NCBI GenBank assembly: GCA_022432975.1
Contig: CM039502.1
Coordinates: 27,388,996-27,452,995 of the forward strand
DNA: 64,000 nucleotides
Direction of reading: 5' to 3'
Source: Begonia masoniana
Lineage: Eukaryota > Streptophyta > Magnoliopsida > Cucurbitales > Begoniaceae
Positions 1 through 12,378 of this stretch are shown here, in pieces (position 1 is the stretch's first letter; each line of letters opens with the position of its first letter). The notes under the pieces are model-generated. The model saw only the letters and a program-made list of their open reading frames with translations. It had not been told where the DNA came from and did not search any database. The position numbers and the translations under genes are program-made.

Positions 1-3000
1 CTTTCTCCTAGTTCTAAGAACTGTGGTTTAACTTGTCGAAATCATTGCTAGAGGCAGACTATTCTTTTAAGGGAAGGATAGAACTCTACAAGTAAGGAAA
101 TTGTCTTGGGAAATTCTTTTAGAAAATGTCGATCGTGTTGGATATTCCTTTTATGATCGTGAAAATTCATTCTTCGCTTTAGGAATCGAAATCGAATTTT
201 AGACCAAAACCAGAATGTTGTTTGAATTCTGGACGGAAGGCTCTATTAGGCAAGGAAAATAGTGAAACAAGATTCTTACATAAGAAATTTCTCTAGAAGT
301 AAAGAAACAGATTTGGGCATTGAAGTTAAGTAGGGCATCAAATTTGGTGCAAGGAATTTGGGACTAAACGTTAAAAATTTCTTTCCTGGTAAGAAATTTT
401 ATTTTATTTAATTTTCCTTCCCTTAAAGTTCAGTGGGGAAAATTTTGAACTTGTAAGGTGATGACTTGTAAAACCCAGTAAAATTGGGACAATTTAATTT
501 GGGGAAAATTTTGTATCTTTGTTGACTAATAACGTCGGAGATTTGATCCGCTTTTGTCATCTTTTTCTACGCAGATACTTTTTGTCAATTGCTCAAATCG
601 GTAAAATTAGGCGTTTTATTTTATTTTATTTATTAAAATAATATAAATAAAATAAGGGAAAAAGAATAAAAGGGTATAACCCTTCTCTTCTTTCTCTCCA
701 TTTGTGCGACGAGTGGGAGAGGGAGACAAAGAGAGAGAGAGGGCCAGCACATGAGGCTGCTTCTCCCATAAAGAAAAAGAGTAGTTGTCGTCGAGGTATG
801 AATTTTATGTTTTCTGCATTAGATTATACTGTTTTTCAAAAATAGTATTTTGGTGGGTTGCCACTTATAAAAGTATGACGGGGTCAGGCCGCCAGCACGT
901 CGATTTTTATACGTATATGTACGTATGATTTTGTCTCATGTTTAATTTCAACTTACATTATTATGTTTTTTCAGTGACATGTTGAGAGGATAAATCCTCT
1001 TGATGCCTTGGGCAGTTTTGGCGCTAAAGCATCACGAGGTTATCCTACTACCCTTTCTGTTGCGTGAAAGCGATTTTGTTTGCAAATATAATACACAGTG
1101 ATAGGGCGGTGATGACGCTCTCTTTGGGGACCCGATAGTCCCTAAACCTGATTAGAGTGATATTTGTTCGAGTTTGTGTTATGGCTGACCATCGATCGCT
1201 AACCACTCGAGTGATGGACTAGATCTACGCTGTCACATTTACCTTCAAACTCATAAGACGTTGTTTGGTCTTCAGATCACCGTCTTTCTTTGAGGCATGC
1301 CAAGGTAGTCATTGTGTGACACTCTATTTTCACTGGGGATGTTTTCTATAAAAAACGGTAAGGATATTTTTTATGTATAACCACCTCTGTGTTTGACAGT
1401 TTAGAAATATCTCACTGACGGCTCGTGGAGCCGATTTTAATTAAAAGAAGAAAAGATGTTTTCCTAAATGGTTTTATGAAACTCATGCATAGTTTTGACG
1501 AGTATTCATGTTTTCGAAATAAAGATTAAATTTTTTTTAAAATTGGAATGCATTGGGCATAACTTTTCTACTGAGTTAGTCACTCACCCCAATGACCCTT
1601 TTTCAATTAAGGTAAAGAGAAGAGCTGTTAGAGTTTGCTTTAGTGGAGACCAGAAGAGACTCTTGTTATTTCTTTCCTTTAGAATCCTATTTGTATTTCC
1701 TCGGTAAGAATTTAGTTTGTAAAACTTGGTATTTAATTTGGGTATGTAACAATAACAAATGAATTAGATTTCCTTTTATTTTCATGCTCGATTGGATAAT
1801 TGTTAAGTTATATTTTTATTATGCTCTCTACTTGGGATTTCATATTGTGAGCTTGAGTTATGTTTAACCTAAGACTTCTGCTGTCAAACTCTTTTTTTAG
1901 GCTAGGTGATTGGATTTTCCTCCTAGAAATTGGGTCGCCCGATCTTGCGTTTCTGCTTGGGCCCCTCCACATGTCATGACATGAATTGGTGCAGATTGTG
2001 AATTGTTTCAATTCTTGAAGGCATATCAAACTAGAATTTGATTTTTAACCTGTTGTTTAATTTTGATGTTAAGTTTAGAGATTTAACTTCAAGTCACAAG
2101 CTTGAATTTTTGGAATGTTGAAGATGAATTTACCTTTTAAAAGAGTTTGTGTAACCTAAGAAAGGTTGGATTTAGGATTCACCGAAATTGATGGAGATTC
2201 CGACCAAATTTAAGATTGGCGGTGGCACTCAAAATGCCGAGCTTTGACCAGAAAGAATTGGGTCTCAACCAAGTCCACTCGAGTTGGCCGCACTGCGACC
2301 CAAACCCATTTTTTTAGGAGACCCGAATTGAAATTTTGACTCAATCAATATGCGTTATTTCGAGGGCTATGATGGATATGTTTTGGACCTACAATATTGT
2401 ATTTTAAAACTTGAGAATAATTTTGATAATTGGAAAATATTTTTGATTGGGTCCCAGGACTTAAAAATTTTGAATTGGTTTGCTATTGGAGTTTATTGGA
2501 CTTCCGATATTGGACTTTGAATTTTGGTAGGCCAAATTGAGATAGAGATTTAATTTTATGTACATTATTACATAGTTTCTTGAACTTTAATTACGTAGTA
2601 TTTTTACTGATTATTTTGAATTTAGCATACACATTTAATGAAAATTTAATCATGTTGTAGATGATGAGAATCGTGAGAATATCAAAATAGAGACTCTTCA
2701 ACAACGAGGAATAGAATAAACTCAATAACGCTTTATGAATAGAATAGAAGAAACTCAATAACGCTTTTTGAATAAAATATGAGAAACTTGACTTTAATCG
2801 AACATTTAATCGAACATTTAATATGAAAATTTAATCATGTTGTAGATGATGAGAATCGCGAGAATATCAAAATGGAGACTCTTCAACAATGAGGAATAGA
2901 AGAAACTCAATAACGCTTTTTGAATAAAATATGAGAAACTTGATTTTAATCGAACATTGCCGACGAAAACAAAGTTATCAAAGAAAGGAGCTTGATACGT

Positions 3001-3738
3001 AATCAAACTTGTAGTTAGAATTAAAGCTATCAAATTAATCTTTCAAGTTTGACTTGAAGAAGATCTTGTTCTTCATAAATAACTAAAGATAAAATTCTCT
3101 CAAAGAAAACTCTAAAAAAATTGTGTCTCTTCATTCGTAATTTATGTTTACATCTCTTGTGTTTAAATAACTTAAAAAAATATTAAAAATAACCAAATAT
3201 CCCTAAAAATATTGTAAATATGCCTAAAAAATAACAGTGAACCCTAATAAGTACGAAAATATAAAATATGAAAACTCTAAAACATCAAAATATTAAAAAA
3301 AAAATTAGTTTTGAAAAATTTAGCCGGGGATGGCCGTGCAGCGCACGGTGTAGCACCATCGCGTGCGTTGCTTCACTCGTTGCGCAATATCGTACTCATT
3401 GTGCGTTGTCGTGCTCATTGAGTGTGCGTTGCCATGCCTGCTGCGCGTGCTTTCGCACCTCAAGTGCCCTGTTGTGCGCCCAATCACGCCTCCAACACGT
3501 TGCGTGCACCACTTCATGTTTTCCACTTCGTTGGCTTACAAAATACACTTCAAACATCTTTTGGACTTATTCTTGTAATATTTGACTCAAAAGCTCTTAT
3601 TTTATAATTTCAAATGCATCATCTTCTTTTAATGAATATTTACCTATAGTTGGAAAATCTTTTATTAAAGCTTTAGGTTTTGTTTTTGGCTTGTATCACT
3701 AGAATTAATAAGACAGCGAAGACTATGTCATTGAGTGC
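1..3738. other. Unassigned AT-rich DNA, no gene recognised
   Basis: I see no protein domain, RNA gene or clear LTR boundary here. Open frames are short and overlap on both strands, as expected by chance. The stretch carries many A/T runs, a local duplication near 2639-2960, and a GC-rich island near 3325-3520 in which GTGCGTTG-like words recur. It may be old retroelement DNA, but I could not match it to the LTR families elsewhere in the window. Confidence 0.5.
2639..2960. repeat. Local tandem duplication, period about 184 bp
   Basis: A segment beginning ATGAAAATTTAATCATG at 2639 recurs at 2823. Both copies contain GATGAGAATCG, GAGACTCTTCAACAA and CTCAATAACGCTTTTTGAA. The first copy holds an extra internal repeat of the ACTCAATAACGCTTT portion. 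It does not coincide with any element boundary that I can see. Confidence 0.75.
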
Positions 3739-3743
3739 GAAAC
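3739..3743. repeat. Target site duplication GAAAC, left copy
   Basis: GAAAC sits directly before the LTR terminus TGTCACGACC at 3744 and matches GAAAC at 14839-14843 after the right LTR end TTGTTACA. The match fixes the outer limits of the gag-only element even though its left LTR has been split. Confidence 0.9.
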
Positions 3744-4738
3744 TGTCACGACCTCTGTAACGCCCCCGAACCACCCCCGGCTCGGTGCGCTACTTTGCTA
3801 GCCAACCCCGATTTTAAAACGTAATTTAAAATAATTTTTGGTAAAATAATCGACTCGGTTTTCGGGTTTTTCGAACCATCAATTTTTCTTAGAAAACTTG
3901 TCTAAAATACGTTGGAAATACGTTGGAAAATGTCGGGTTAAAATAATTTGAAAATAGGAAAAATTTTTAAACAAATTAAAAATTCTCGAGTTACTGTTCA
4001 TGCGCGCCCACCGTGCGTGCCCCTTCAACCATTCTCACTTTTTCTTCAAATTTTTCCCAAGCCAAACTCTTCCAAAAAAAATCCTGAAATTTTTACCACT
4101 CTATCCCGACACCCAAAACTTCATGACCCGTAGAAATCTCGGAAAACCGACTTAAAATGCTTAACAAAAAAATTAACCAAACAAACCCGACGTTATTGAC
4201 TTTTTAAAAAAAACGGCAATATTACGGATAAAAGTTTCGAAATCCAAAACCTCAAACAAACAACGTTTAAAACCCCAATTCAAACCAGTATCACCCAATT
4301 CTATAAACATCAATCCAAACTAACCACACTAACCAAAACATCTCCAGCTACAAAATAAAATCTATACAAATCCACCACAAAACTCAAAACTCCCATACAA
4401 ACCACCAAATAAACATACAACCACCAACTTTGACCAAAACTAACCCAAAACATATCCAATCCCACAACAACAAAATACCCCAAGAATCAGGTCGAAGCGC
4501 CCCAACAAATAGCCTGCACCGGCGAGCTCCGTGGATCACCGACTGCTCCTAATCCTGATGCTCAATGTCAAGCTCACCAGAAAATGCTCCGTCACCTACA
4601 CCACAAAACACACACACACACGTAAGCTTACGCTTAGTAAGTAGGGATAACAAATGCAGTAAAACAAAACCATGCCCTACGCACAACAACCCTCACACAT
4701 GCAATTGCAATTTCTTTTCATCACTCTTTCACTATTAT

Positions 4739-5233
4739 GCTTAACATCGAAGCGTTCACGAAACCTTCTACTGAACATCGAAGCGTTCACGGAACCTTCT
4801 GCTTAACATCGAAGCATCCCGGAACCTTCTACTTAACATCGAAGCATTCCGAAACCTTCTGCTTAACATCGAAGCATCCCGGAACCTTCTGCTTAACATC
4901 GAAGCATCCCAGAACCTTCTGCTTAACATCGAAGCATTCCGGAACCTTCTGCTTAACATCGAAGCATCCTGGAACCTTCTACTTAACATCGAAGCCTCCC
5001 GGAACCTTCTGCTTAACATCGAAGCATCACGGAACCTTCTGCTTAACATCGAAGCATTCACGGAACCTTCTGCTTAACATCGAAGCATCCAGGAACCTTC
5101 TACTTAACATCGAAGCATCCCGGAACCTTCTACTTAACATCGAAGCATTCCGGAACCTTCTGCTTAACATCGAAGCATTCACGGAACCTTCTGCTTAACA
5201 TCGAAGCATCCCGGAACCTTCTACTTAATATTT
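4739..5233. repeat. 30-bp tandem repeat, about 16 units
   Basis: The unit reads CTTAACATCGAAGCATCCCG followed by GAACCTTCTG. It repeats about 16 times with small variations such as CATTC/CATCC/CCTCC and occasional 1-bp insertions. Because the unit is a multiple of three, each frame reads as a decapeptide repeat, giving open frames on both strands that are not genes. It lies within the solo LTR. Confidence 0.95.
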
Positions 5234-5255
5234 TACATTCCACTCTCACAATTTG

Positions 5256-5442
5256 CAAACAATGTTCAAACAATGTTCAAACAATGTTCAAACAATGTTC
5301 AAACAATGTTCAAACAATGTTCAAACAATGTTCAAACAATGTTCAAACAATGTTCAAACAATGTTCAAACAATGTTCAAACAATGTTCAAACAATGTTCA
5401 AACAATGTTCAAACAATGTTCAAACAATGTTCAAACAATGTT
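5256..5442. repeat. 11-bp tandem repeat, 17 near-perfect units
   Basis: The unit CAAACAATGTT repeats 17 times with almost no variation, immediately after the 30-bp array in the same solo LTR. Its homogeneity compared with the 30-bp array suggests recent slippage expansion. Confidence 0.95.
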
Positions 5443-5717
5443 GTAGGGCCCGAAGGGAAAACAAATTACACCATTACTTCCTGTTTGCTCGGATTCCGGT
5501 GCTCACTTCTACACCGGTTAATTCACTCGGTCGACGACCTAAAATAACAAAAACTTAGCTTGATAAGTTATCATACATCTAAGGAAGTTTTCTAACTAAA
5601 ACTAACAATACTAAACACATTTCTCTCACAAAACACAAAACTCGATTTTTGCACAATTTTGACCGTCCAACTTCAAACGGTCATAACTTTCTCGTTTTAC
5701 AACGGATTTCGACGTGT

Positions 5718-6377
5718 CACCCCAATTCGGAAACCTCTACACATCTACTATCCATCGAAATACTCAAATCAACCAAACAACTCACTCAGCCAATTCGAAA
5801 AATCAAGGAACAGAGAATCGGTACACTTTTGCATAAAACCGATTTTGTGTATTTGAATTCACATTCACAATCTAATCACTCCAACAACCTAAACTAACAT
5901 ATCCAAGTATTAAATAACCAAAGTGGAAGAAAAACCCTCAAGGATAATCAAATTTCGGAGTCACCAAGTTAGGGTTTTCAAACCCTCACTAAATCCACTC
6001 AAAACTCACTAATAACTCCAACAAACTTCATCTAACTATATACAAACTCACCCCAATTCGGAAACCTCTACACATCTACTATCCATCGAAATACTCAAAT
6101 CAACCAAACAACTCACTCAGCCAATTCGAAAATCAAGGAACAGAATCGGTACACTTTTTGCATAAAACCGATTTTGTGTATTTGAATTCACATTCACAAT
6201 CTAATCACTCCAACAACCTAAACTAACATATCCAAGTATTAAATAACCAAAAGTGGAAGAAAACCCTCAAGGATAATCAAATTTTCGGAGTCACCAAGTT
6301 AGGGTTTTCAAACCCTCACTAAATCCACTCAAAACTCACTAATAACTCCAACAAACTTCATCTAACTATATACAAAC
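5718..6377. repeat. 331-bp tandem duplication inside the solo LTR
   Basis: The segment starting CACCCCAATTCGGAAACC at 5718 is repeated from 6049 and ends near TATATACAAAC at 6377. The copies differ mainly by one- to four-base indels in homopolymers, such as GAAAAATC against GAAAATC and AGAGAATCGG against AGAATCGG. The similarity points to a recent duplication, or to a partly unpolished assembly. Confidence 0.9.
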
Positions 6378-7254
6378 CAAAACCCATTTGATTTTACCTT
6401 GAAATCACTTGCAAAATTGAAGAAATTGGGAGGAGAGGAGTCGGCTATGGAGGAGGAGAGAAAGAGGCCGATGAAGATGAAGGAAAAATGGAAAAATCAA
6501 CTTTTAACCTAAATTTTCTTTCCTCTTTTTCTTTCCCCCCACAAAACTTTGTAAAATTGCACCTTAGCCCTTAACTTTCTTCTCTTGAATGCCAACGTGA
6601 GAGCTTCATTAAATCACACCTTCCATTGCTTTTCACTTTTATCTACAAGCATTTCTATTGGTTAATGATTTTGACTTTTCAAAGGTTTAACATAATATTA
6701 TTTTTTTTTTATTATTTGTCCATTTCATTCCTTCTCTCATCCCACGTGAAAGACACCATTCTTTCACTCATTCTTCACTTTTTCATTTGCTTTTTGCACT
6801 AACATGCTATTGGTTCTTTGACTTTTCACTTCTCCTTTCTAGTTGTTGACTTTTCAACTCTTGAATTCTTTTCTCCTTTGAATTCCAACGTGAAAGCCAC
6901 TTTAATCACTACTTCCAATTATTTTTCCTAACCATTTAATGCCACCATTTTATTCTTTATTTTATTCCTTTAATAATTACCATTGAAATTACAATTAAAA
7001 CCCTCCCTTTTCTCCATAGCAGCCAACGTGAGAACTACAAAAATCCATATTTTTCTTCCTTTTTAATTCAATTACATTTGCTTAAATTCTTATTGGTTCA
7101 AGCCTTTTTGACTTTTCCAATGCTTTTGTTTTTAAATTGTCAACTTCCTTTCCTTTTCTTTGCATTAGTTTAGAACCCTTTATCACTTAACGTTAATCTC
7201 TCCTACAACCTAGGGCTACGCACATTATTAAAATTTTCTGGGTGTTACAACCCC

Positions 7255-9636
7255 GATAGGTCGAGGCAGGTTCTGGACATAACTTAGTCATTTAAATCTT
7301 AGAACAACTTCTTATAAATTCTTTTTAAAACTCGTGGACGTTTAAAAGGAAAACAAACTAAAACCTTAAATTCTCAGAACTCGACTCTTTCATATATCTG
7401 ACGGCATATTAATCCTCAGAGTTGGACGACATAAAATCGGGAATAATCTTGTTCATAAGATCGATCGACTTAATTGTCCACGGACTACTTTGGCGTTTTC
7501 GTCCACTGACTGTTAAACATTAACACTCTTTGATCAAGTGGCTTCATCGTCCACAGACTACGTTCATAGACTTAATTTATCGTCCACAGACCACGTGACT
7601 TACTCGTCCACAATCCACGTGACATCAACACTCACGGTTTACATAGACTCATCGTCCGCAGACTACGTTCATAGACTTACTTAATTTATCGTCCACGGAC
7701 CACGTGACTTACTCGTCCATAGTCCACGTGACTTCATCGTTCCAACTTTGGACTACAACTTTGGACGAAAACTTTACGCTTACCAAAATGGACGACTGTT
7801 TTCACTTATCAAATCTTACCATAACTATGGACGATAACTCATTTATAGCTTTGGACGACTGTTTTTACTTACAAAACAGAACATAGACAACCGATCGATC
7901 GCCTTCTCTGGCGAACGTTCGGTTAGCTCTCTGGAACTGACTCTATAAGTAATCTCACATCTCATTTCACAGAAATCATTTTTTTATCATAAAACTTAAA
8001 CATGCGTAGCGAAAGCCTTAAAGAAAACAGATGAATCTTTAGTCTTAAAATTTTCTTTAAACATGAAATTGTACTAGACAATCCCAATATTCATCATCAT
8101 AAGAAAACTTTATCTTACTTATACTTAAGTGTTATAGACCTTACTAAAATATGCTACGAGCAACACTCCACGGGTCAAAATCGCTTCCCAGCCACAAAAT
8201 CCACGCCATGAGCATCATCCAGCAATCAAACTTAAACATCTTCATTCGGTTGGAGGTCCTCACCTTCCAACTCGTCACCTACATCATAAGGTTTAAACTA
8301 TAAGCCTAATACTTAGTAAGGAGGTATAACATATGCATATATGCTCATGAATGCATGCTTCATAAAAATTATGTTCACATTTTGTATTCAAATCATGGAA
8401 GTCATATTCATGTTCGTGTTCTTGTTTGTGTTCCTGTTCTTGTTTCGTACATAAAGGAAAAGGGGGGTTTACGTAAGAGTAGGCACAGACACTAACTTGC
8501 CCTCGTTAACCTCGTAGACCACATAACTTACCCTCGTCTACCTCGTAGACCACATAACTTGCCCTCGTCTACATCGTAGACCACATTACTTGCCATAAAC
8601 ATGCCCTGTGCCATACTTGCTTACTACTCGCACTGATCCATCATATACATTACATAATCTTAGTCTCTTCTTTTCAATTCTTTACATAAATCATACATGT
8701 AAAATATTTTCGTGTATTAGTGGAGAAAACATGATGCATGTACATTAATGAGTAAGAGAACATTACACTACAAGAAGCAAACCATCATCGAATAACATGT
8801 CATGAAACTATACTTATCTCAGCATAACACTCAACCAATCACAGACATCAAACAAATCACCGAAACTACAATCCTAGTATCCTTGTGATGTAGGGCCCTA
8901 ATGACCGGGTCCCTAACACACTCACTTACCTGGACTCCTTAGCAATGTCGTGCCTTCACTTGAATCCTTCTCATCCTAAGACATTTCATACTTCAATGTT
9001 AAATATATCCTGAATAATCTAAACTCAGAGCTGGTAAAATCTTAGCTAAAGAAATCAACCTAGAATCTAGCTTAAACCTCTAAGGCATTTCACTGAGCAC
9101 CTAGTGTGCAGAGCTTAACCTTCATTAACATTAATGGTATTAGCGTCTATACTACCAGATCCATACCAACATCAAATTTCTCAAAGTCTAAACATCGACA
9201 ACATCAGAATCTTATCCTCAATGCCATTAAATAAGGCAACTCGAAGATATAGATGTGAATCTGGCATCGACCGATTCTCAATCTTCAGACATCAACTAAT
9301 AACCATTCCTAAATCGAAGACTCAAAGAATGAATCATCTAAACCTTACCTGAGCTTTGAATCGTCGAAAAAATAGGAGGAAGAAATCGGTCGTTGAAGGA
9401 GGAAATCGCCAGGAGGGGAAAGTCGGCTACGGGAGAGGTTTAAGTGAGGTTTTAGACCTTCATTTTCCTGTTTATATTGATTAAAATCACATTTATTTAC
9501 AAATCTTGCCATTACCTAATTTTTCTCTTAAAACAAGTAATACCCGTCATCTTAAGATCTCGTAAATTTTCACATTCAACAAGCCACTCCAAAATTATTC
9601 ATGGGATAATTACCTGGCGACGTGCTGGTTGTTACA
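7255..9636 (-). repeat. Left (3') LTR of the gag-only element, main part
   Basis: This is homologous along its length to 12379-14838. The first 12 bp (3744-3755) are separated by the solo LTR insertion. It ends GGTTGTTACA at 9636. Recognisable parts are a duplicated block with four CACGTG motifs (7545-7740), a three-copy run of CCTCGTCTACCTCGTAGACC-type repeats near 8500-8595, and the module shared with other LTR families at 8883-8932. Transcription would run on the minus strand. Confidence 0.9.
7545..7740. promoter_or_regulatory. Duplicated 105-bp block with four G-box (CACGTG) motifs
   Basis: CACGTG occurs at 7592-7597, 7616-7621, 7701-7706 and 7725-7730, all inside a block duplicated with a period near 105 bp (starts 7545 and 7650). 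The right LTR keeps three at 12732-12737, 12756-12761 and 12840-12845, while a fourth has become CACATG. G-boxes are bound by plant bZIP and bHLH factors, so a regulatory role in the LTR is plausible but unproven. Confidence 0.6.
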
Positions 9637-9649
9637 TCCTTCCCTCCTT
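9637..9649 (-). other. Polypurine tract of the gag-only element
   Basis: On the minus strand the bases next to the 3' LTR read AAGGAGGGAAGGA, a purine run of the kind used to prime plus-strand DNA synthesis. The related element at 33164-41702 has AAGGAGGGTAGAT in the same place. Confidence 0.8.
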
Positions 9650-11158
9650 AAAAAAATTTTGTCTTCAAAATTTGCAAAGCATATTGGTCTCACCCCTCTC
9701 AACTTATAATCATTTAGTACTCTTTGAAATTTTTGAACTATGATTCTATGTGAAGTTGGGATCAATCTCTACAGCTCTAAACTAAAATTTCCAAGACTGC
9801 ATTAACTGACATTGGTCTCATAACCGTATTCACTACTTTCAATTTGACTTATCACGTCCTCGCTTATTCATCGTGTACTAATAAGTTTCTAAATCTCCAA
9901 TTAATCATTCGTAAGTTAAACTTCCTAGCCAATCTAATTTTTGCCTTATGATTAGGTTTCTTTATCAGTGTTCATTTCAAACCCTCAGTATCCAAATAAA
10001 GCTAACTCCAAGGTCTTCAAACTCTCTTTTTTTTTTTTTTTTTGAACCTTAAGAAATGTGGGGAAACATGCTTGAAACAGCTCTAGGGCCGACACTTACT
10101 GGCGGAATTGGCACCTTAAACCTCTCTGGTTTCAACTAGGTGATAATCGCCTACAGCCAGCGAATGTCCAAAACCTACCAACGTCTACAGCCAGCGAACG
10201 TCCACAGCCAGCTAACGTCCATAGTCAGTCAACATCCAAAGTCAGCCAATGACCAAAGCCAGTCAATGTCCACAGCCAGCGAACGTCCATAGTAAGCCAA
10301 CTTCCAAAGTCAGCCAACGACCAAAGCCAGCCAACGTCCACAGCCAGCGAACGTCCATAGTCAGCCAACTTCCAAAGTCAACCAATGACCAAAGCCAGCC
10401 AATGTCCACAGCCAGCGAATAAGAGGGGAAATTTGGACCCCTCGATTAGGGTTTCCCAAACTCTAATCAAACTTAACAAAAACACCTCATTAATTAAACA
10501 ATGCCCTACAATTATTCCTAACATCACACAAGGATTTCCTCGAAAGTTACTAACGGGTCTGTTACCTATCATTCCTTATAGGCAGGTTCTAAATATTTGA
10601 CTTGTTTCCTTGCAACGATTCATCCAACAATTTCCTCGTTAGTAAACTTGTCGTGGGTAGGTTTACAACCTTTATCCAAATCCCTTAAAATTCCCAAAAT
10701 CTTGCCCTTCTATTCTCTAAAAACTTAGAAGCATCACTTCACTAAGGTTTATCCTCCTAATTCCTCGAGTACTGATGTTTCTACTTTTACCCGGTAGCAA
10801 GTCTCATATTTGAGATCATTGACTTATATTTTGCCAACTATAGGCTCGTCTCCTAACTCCAACGTCTATATCCCAAAGAATCCAAAATCTTTTATCTCGT
10901 TACATCACCTACAATTGCTATTTACTCCTGTCGATTCACCATTCCTTCTGACGTTGCACGAGTTGCACTAAACCTCTAAACCTGACTTTCAATCTAAGAT
11001 GCTGTACTCTCCTTTGATTTAATACACCCTTCGGCGATTCAAGTTAACTTCTAACTCTTATACTTTATCCTATGTCCCTTGGTCAAGCAGCACCTAGATA
11101 CATTCAATCTTTCTCATGGATCCAAGACATCCGAGTCTCTATCCCATACCTTTGTTCA
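9650..11158. other. Internal non-coding part of the gag-only element
   Basis: Where a full Ty3/gypsy element would carry protease, RT, RNase H and integrase on the minus strand, this 1.5-kb stretch has no catalytic motif in any frame. It contains the 17-bp minisatellite at 10155-10420 and otherwise unrecognised AT-rich DNA. The loss of pol appears complete rather than a string of point mutations. Confidence 0.75.
10155..10420. repeat. 17-bp minisatellite with a 68-bp higher-order period
   Basis: Units of the type AGCCAGCGAACGTCCAC, AGTCAGCCAACTTCCAA, AGTCAGCCAATGACCAA and AGCCAGCCAATGTCCAC follow one another for about 15.6 units. The four variants recur in the same order, so the array has a 4 x 17 bp higher-order period. 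It cannot encode a conserved peptide repeat because 17 is not a multiple of three. Confidence 0.9.
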
Positions 11159-11161
11159 CAT

Positions 11162-12238
11162 CTACATACAAATCGTACCTATCGTGACTGTGTGCTGAAC
11201 TGTATCATCATCTCCCATTAGGGCATAGACTCTAGGCGCCACTCTCGCCCAGTTTGTATCCGGCGGCATAGGATAATCTTTAATCAGATGGCCAACCTTG
11301 TCGCACTTGAAACATCGGCCTGTGTAAAGCTTGCATTCACCGTAGTGATTCCTCTGGCAAATGGAACACAGTAGAGCCTGAGGAGCTATAGGAGCTCGAG
11401 GAGCTCGAGGAGCCCCTTGAGGTTGCTTTTCTTTTCCTCGGTAGTCATTGGGGTTATAGGGCCTTTTAATACCTCTTTGCTGGTGCTGCCTCCCCCCTTT
11501 GTTCTGCTGTGGTTGTGACTGCACATCTCCGACAAACTTCCTTGGCGGCTCGCGTTGTCCTTGCACCGCTATCTCTACCTCTTCCAGTTCCAAGGCCTTA
11601 GCTGCCACCTCAGAATAAGGTATGTCATGGATTCCTGTAGTCTTCACTCCCCTGAAAAGGTTTGGCTTCAACCCTTGAACAAATTGGTGGATCTTTTCAT
11701 CTTCGTCATCCACCAGACGGGGTGCGAACCGGAACAATGCCTCAAACTTATAGATATAATCCGCCATAGAATCGGTTTGGCGCAGCTGCATAAATTCCAT
11801 TTTTTTTCTGGTCTGAACCGGTCGGTTGAAGTACTTGTCAAAGAATGTCGTTTTAAACTGTGTCCAAGTCATAGTTTCCATATTAGTAGTGTTCTGAATT
11901 GAGTCCCACCAATGCCTTGCATCTAGTGCAAGATGAAAAACAACACATGTGATCTTGTCCCTCTCTTCGACCTTGGCATACTTAAACATGTCCTCAATTG
12001 TTCGAATTCATTCTTTAGCATAGATAGGATCCGAAACTTGACCATTAAATATCGGAGGTCAAAGTCGGTGAAAACGCTCGCTTCCATGGTCACGAGTTGC
12101 GCTTGAGCTAGAGTTGCCTTGTTCCTCTCTAGCAGCCACTAGTTGTTCAATCTGGCGGGATTGGCGGAGAACCAATTCTGTTAGCTGGGCAATAGTGTTA
12201 CTTTCTTCATTGGTTTCTCTTTGTTGACCTCTCACCAT
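11162..12238 (-). pseudogene. Ty3/gypsy gag, broken (gag-only element)
   Basis: A gag structural protein would form the cytoplasmic particle. The likely start is the ATG at 12238, about 120 bases inside the primer site; the longest open stretch begins lower down at 11989. The Retrotrans_gag domain is clear, with motifs such as HWWDSIQ, WTQFKTTFFDKYF and FEALFRFAPRLVDD. Near the C-terminus lies one zinc knuckle, CFKCDKVGHLIKDY, in which the last cysteine is replaced by tyrosine, so metal binding is probably lost. Two in-frame stops occur between 12238 and 11989, at sites where relatives have Arg and Trp. Both fit C-to-T or G-to-A changes. The frame ends at 11162, just before the point where a protease would begin. 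Confidence 0.85.
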
Positions 12239-12360
12239 CTTGAAAATCCTAATATATTATCACAAGCACATCTTAACTTTAAATGACATTACTAAAATCG
12301 TAAACACTTACAGTTGTTAGAGAGTACTGGCAGTCTACAGAATCGATTTTAAAAACCGGG

Positions 12361-12374
12361 TCTCTCTGATACCA
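12361..12374 (-). other. Primer binding site, initiator tRNA-Met
   Basis: The minus strand reads TGGTATCAGAGAGA, matching the 3' end of plant initiator tRNA-Met over the first 11 bases. It lies 4 bp from the right LTR start TGTCACGACC at 12379, which sets the orientation of the element. Confidence 0.9.
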
Positions 12375-12378
12375 TAAT

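Larger units (their letters stand above)
3756..7249 (-). mobile_element. Solo LTR of about 3.5 kb inserted into an LTR
   Basis: It starts TGTAACGCCCCCGAACC and ends GGGTGTTACA, the TG...CA ends shared by the Ty3/gypsy LTRs elsewhere in the window. It lies 12 bp inside the left LTR of the gag-only element. The flanks ACCTC (3751-3755) and ACCCC (7250-7254) are a target duplication with one mismatch. No internal domain, primer site or second LTR is present, so it is best read as a solo LTR left by LTR-LTR recombination. By comparison with related LTRs it points to the minus strand. Its length is inflated by three internal tandem repeats (4739-5233, 5256-5442, 5718-6377). It retains a sequence like the CCTACA...CTTAGTAAG segment of the other families near 4610-4645. 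Confidence 0.8.

Noticed and set aside
4737..5198. Open frame of 153 codons with a decapeptide repeat
   Set aside because: It comes entirely from a 30-bp DNA repeat (a multiple of three) inside a solo LTR and is open on both strands; not evidence of a gene.
4739..5442. CRISPR-like array of regular repeats
   Set aside because: Units are contiguous with no spacers, and the context is a plant LTR.
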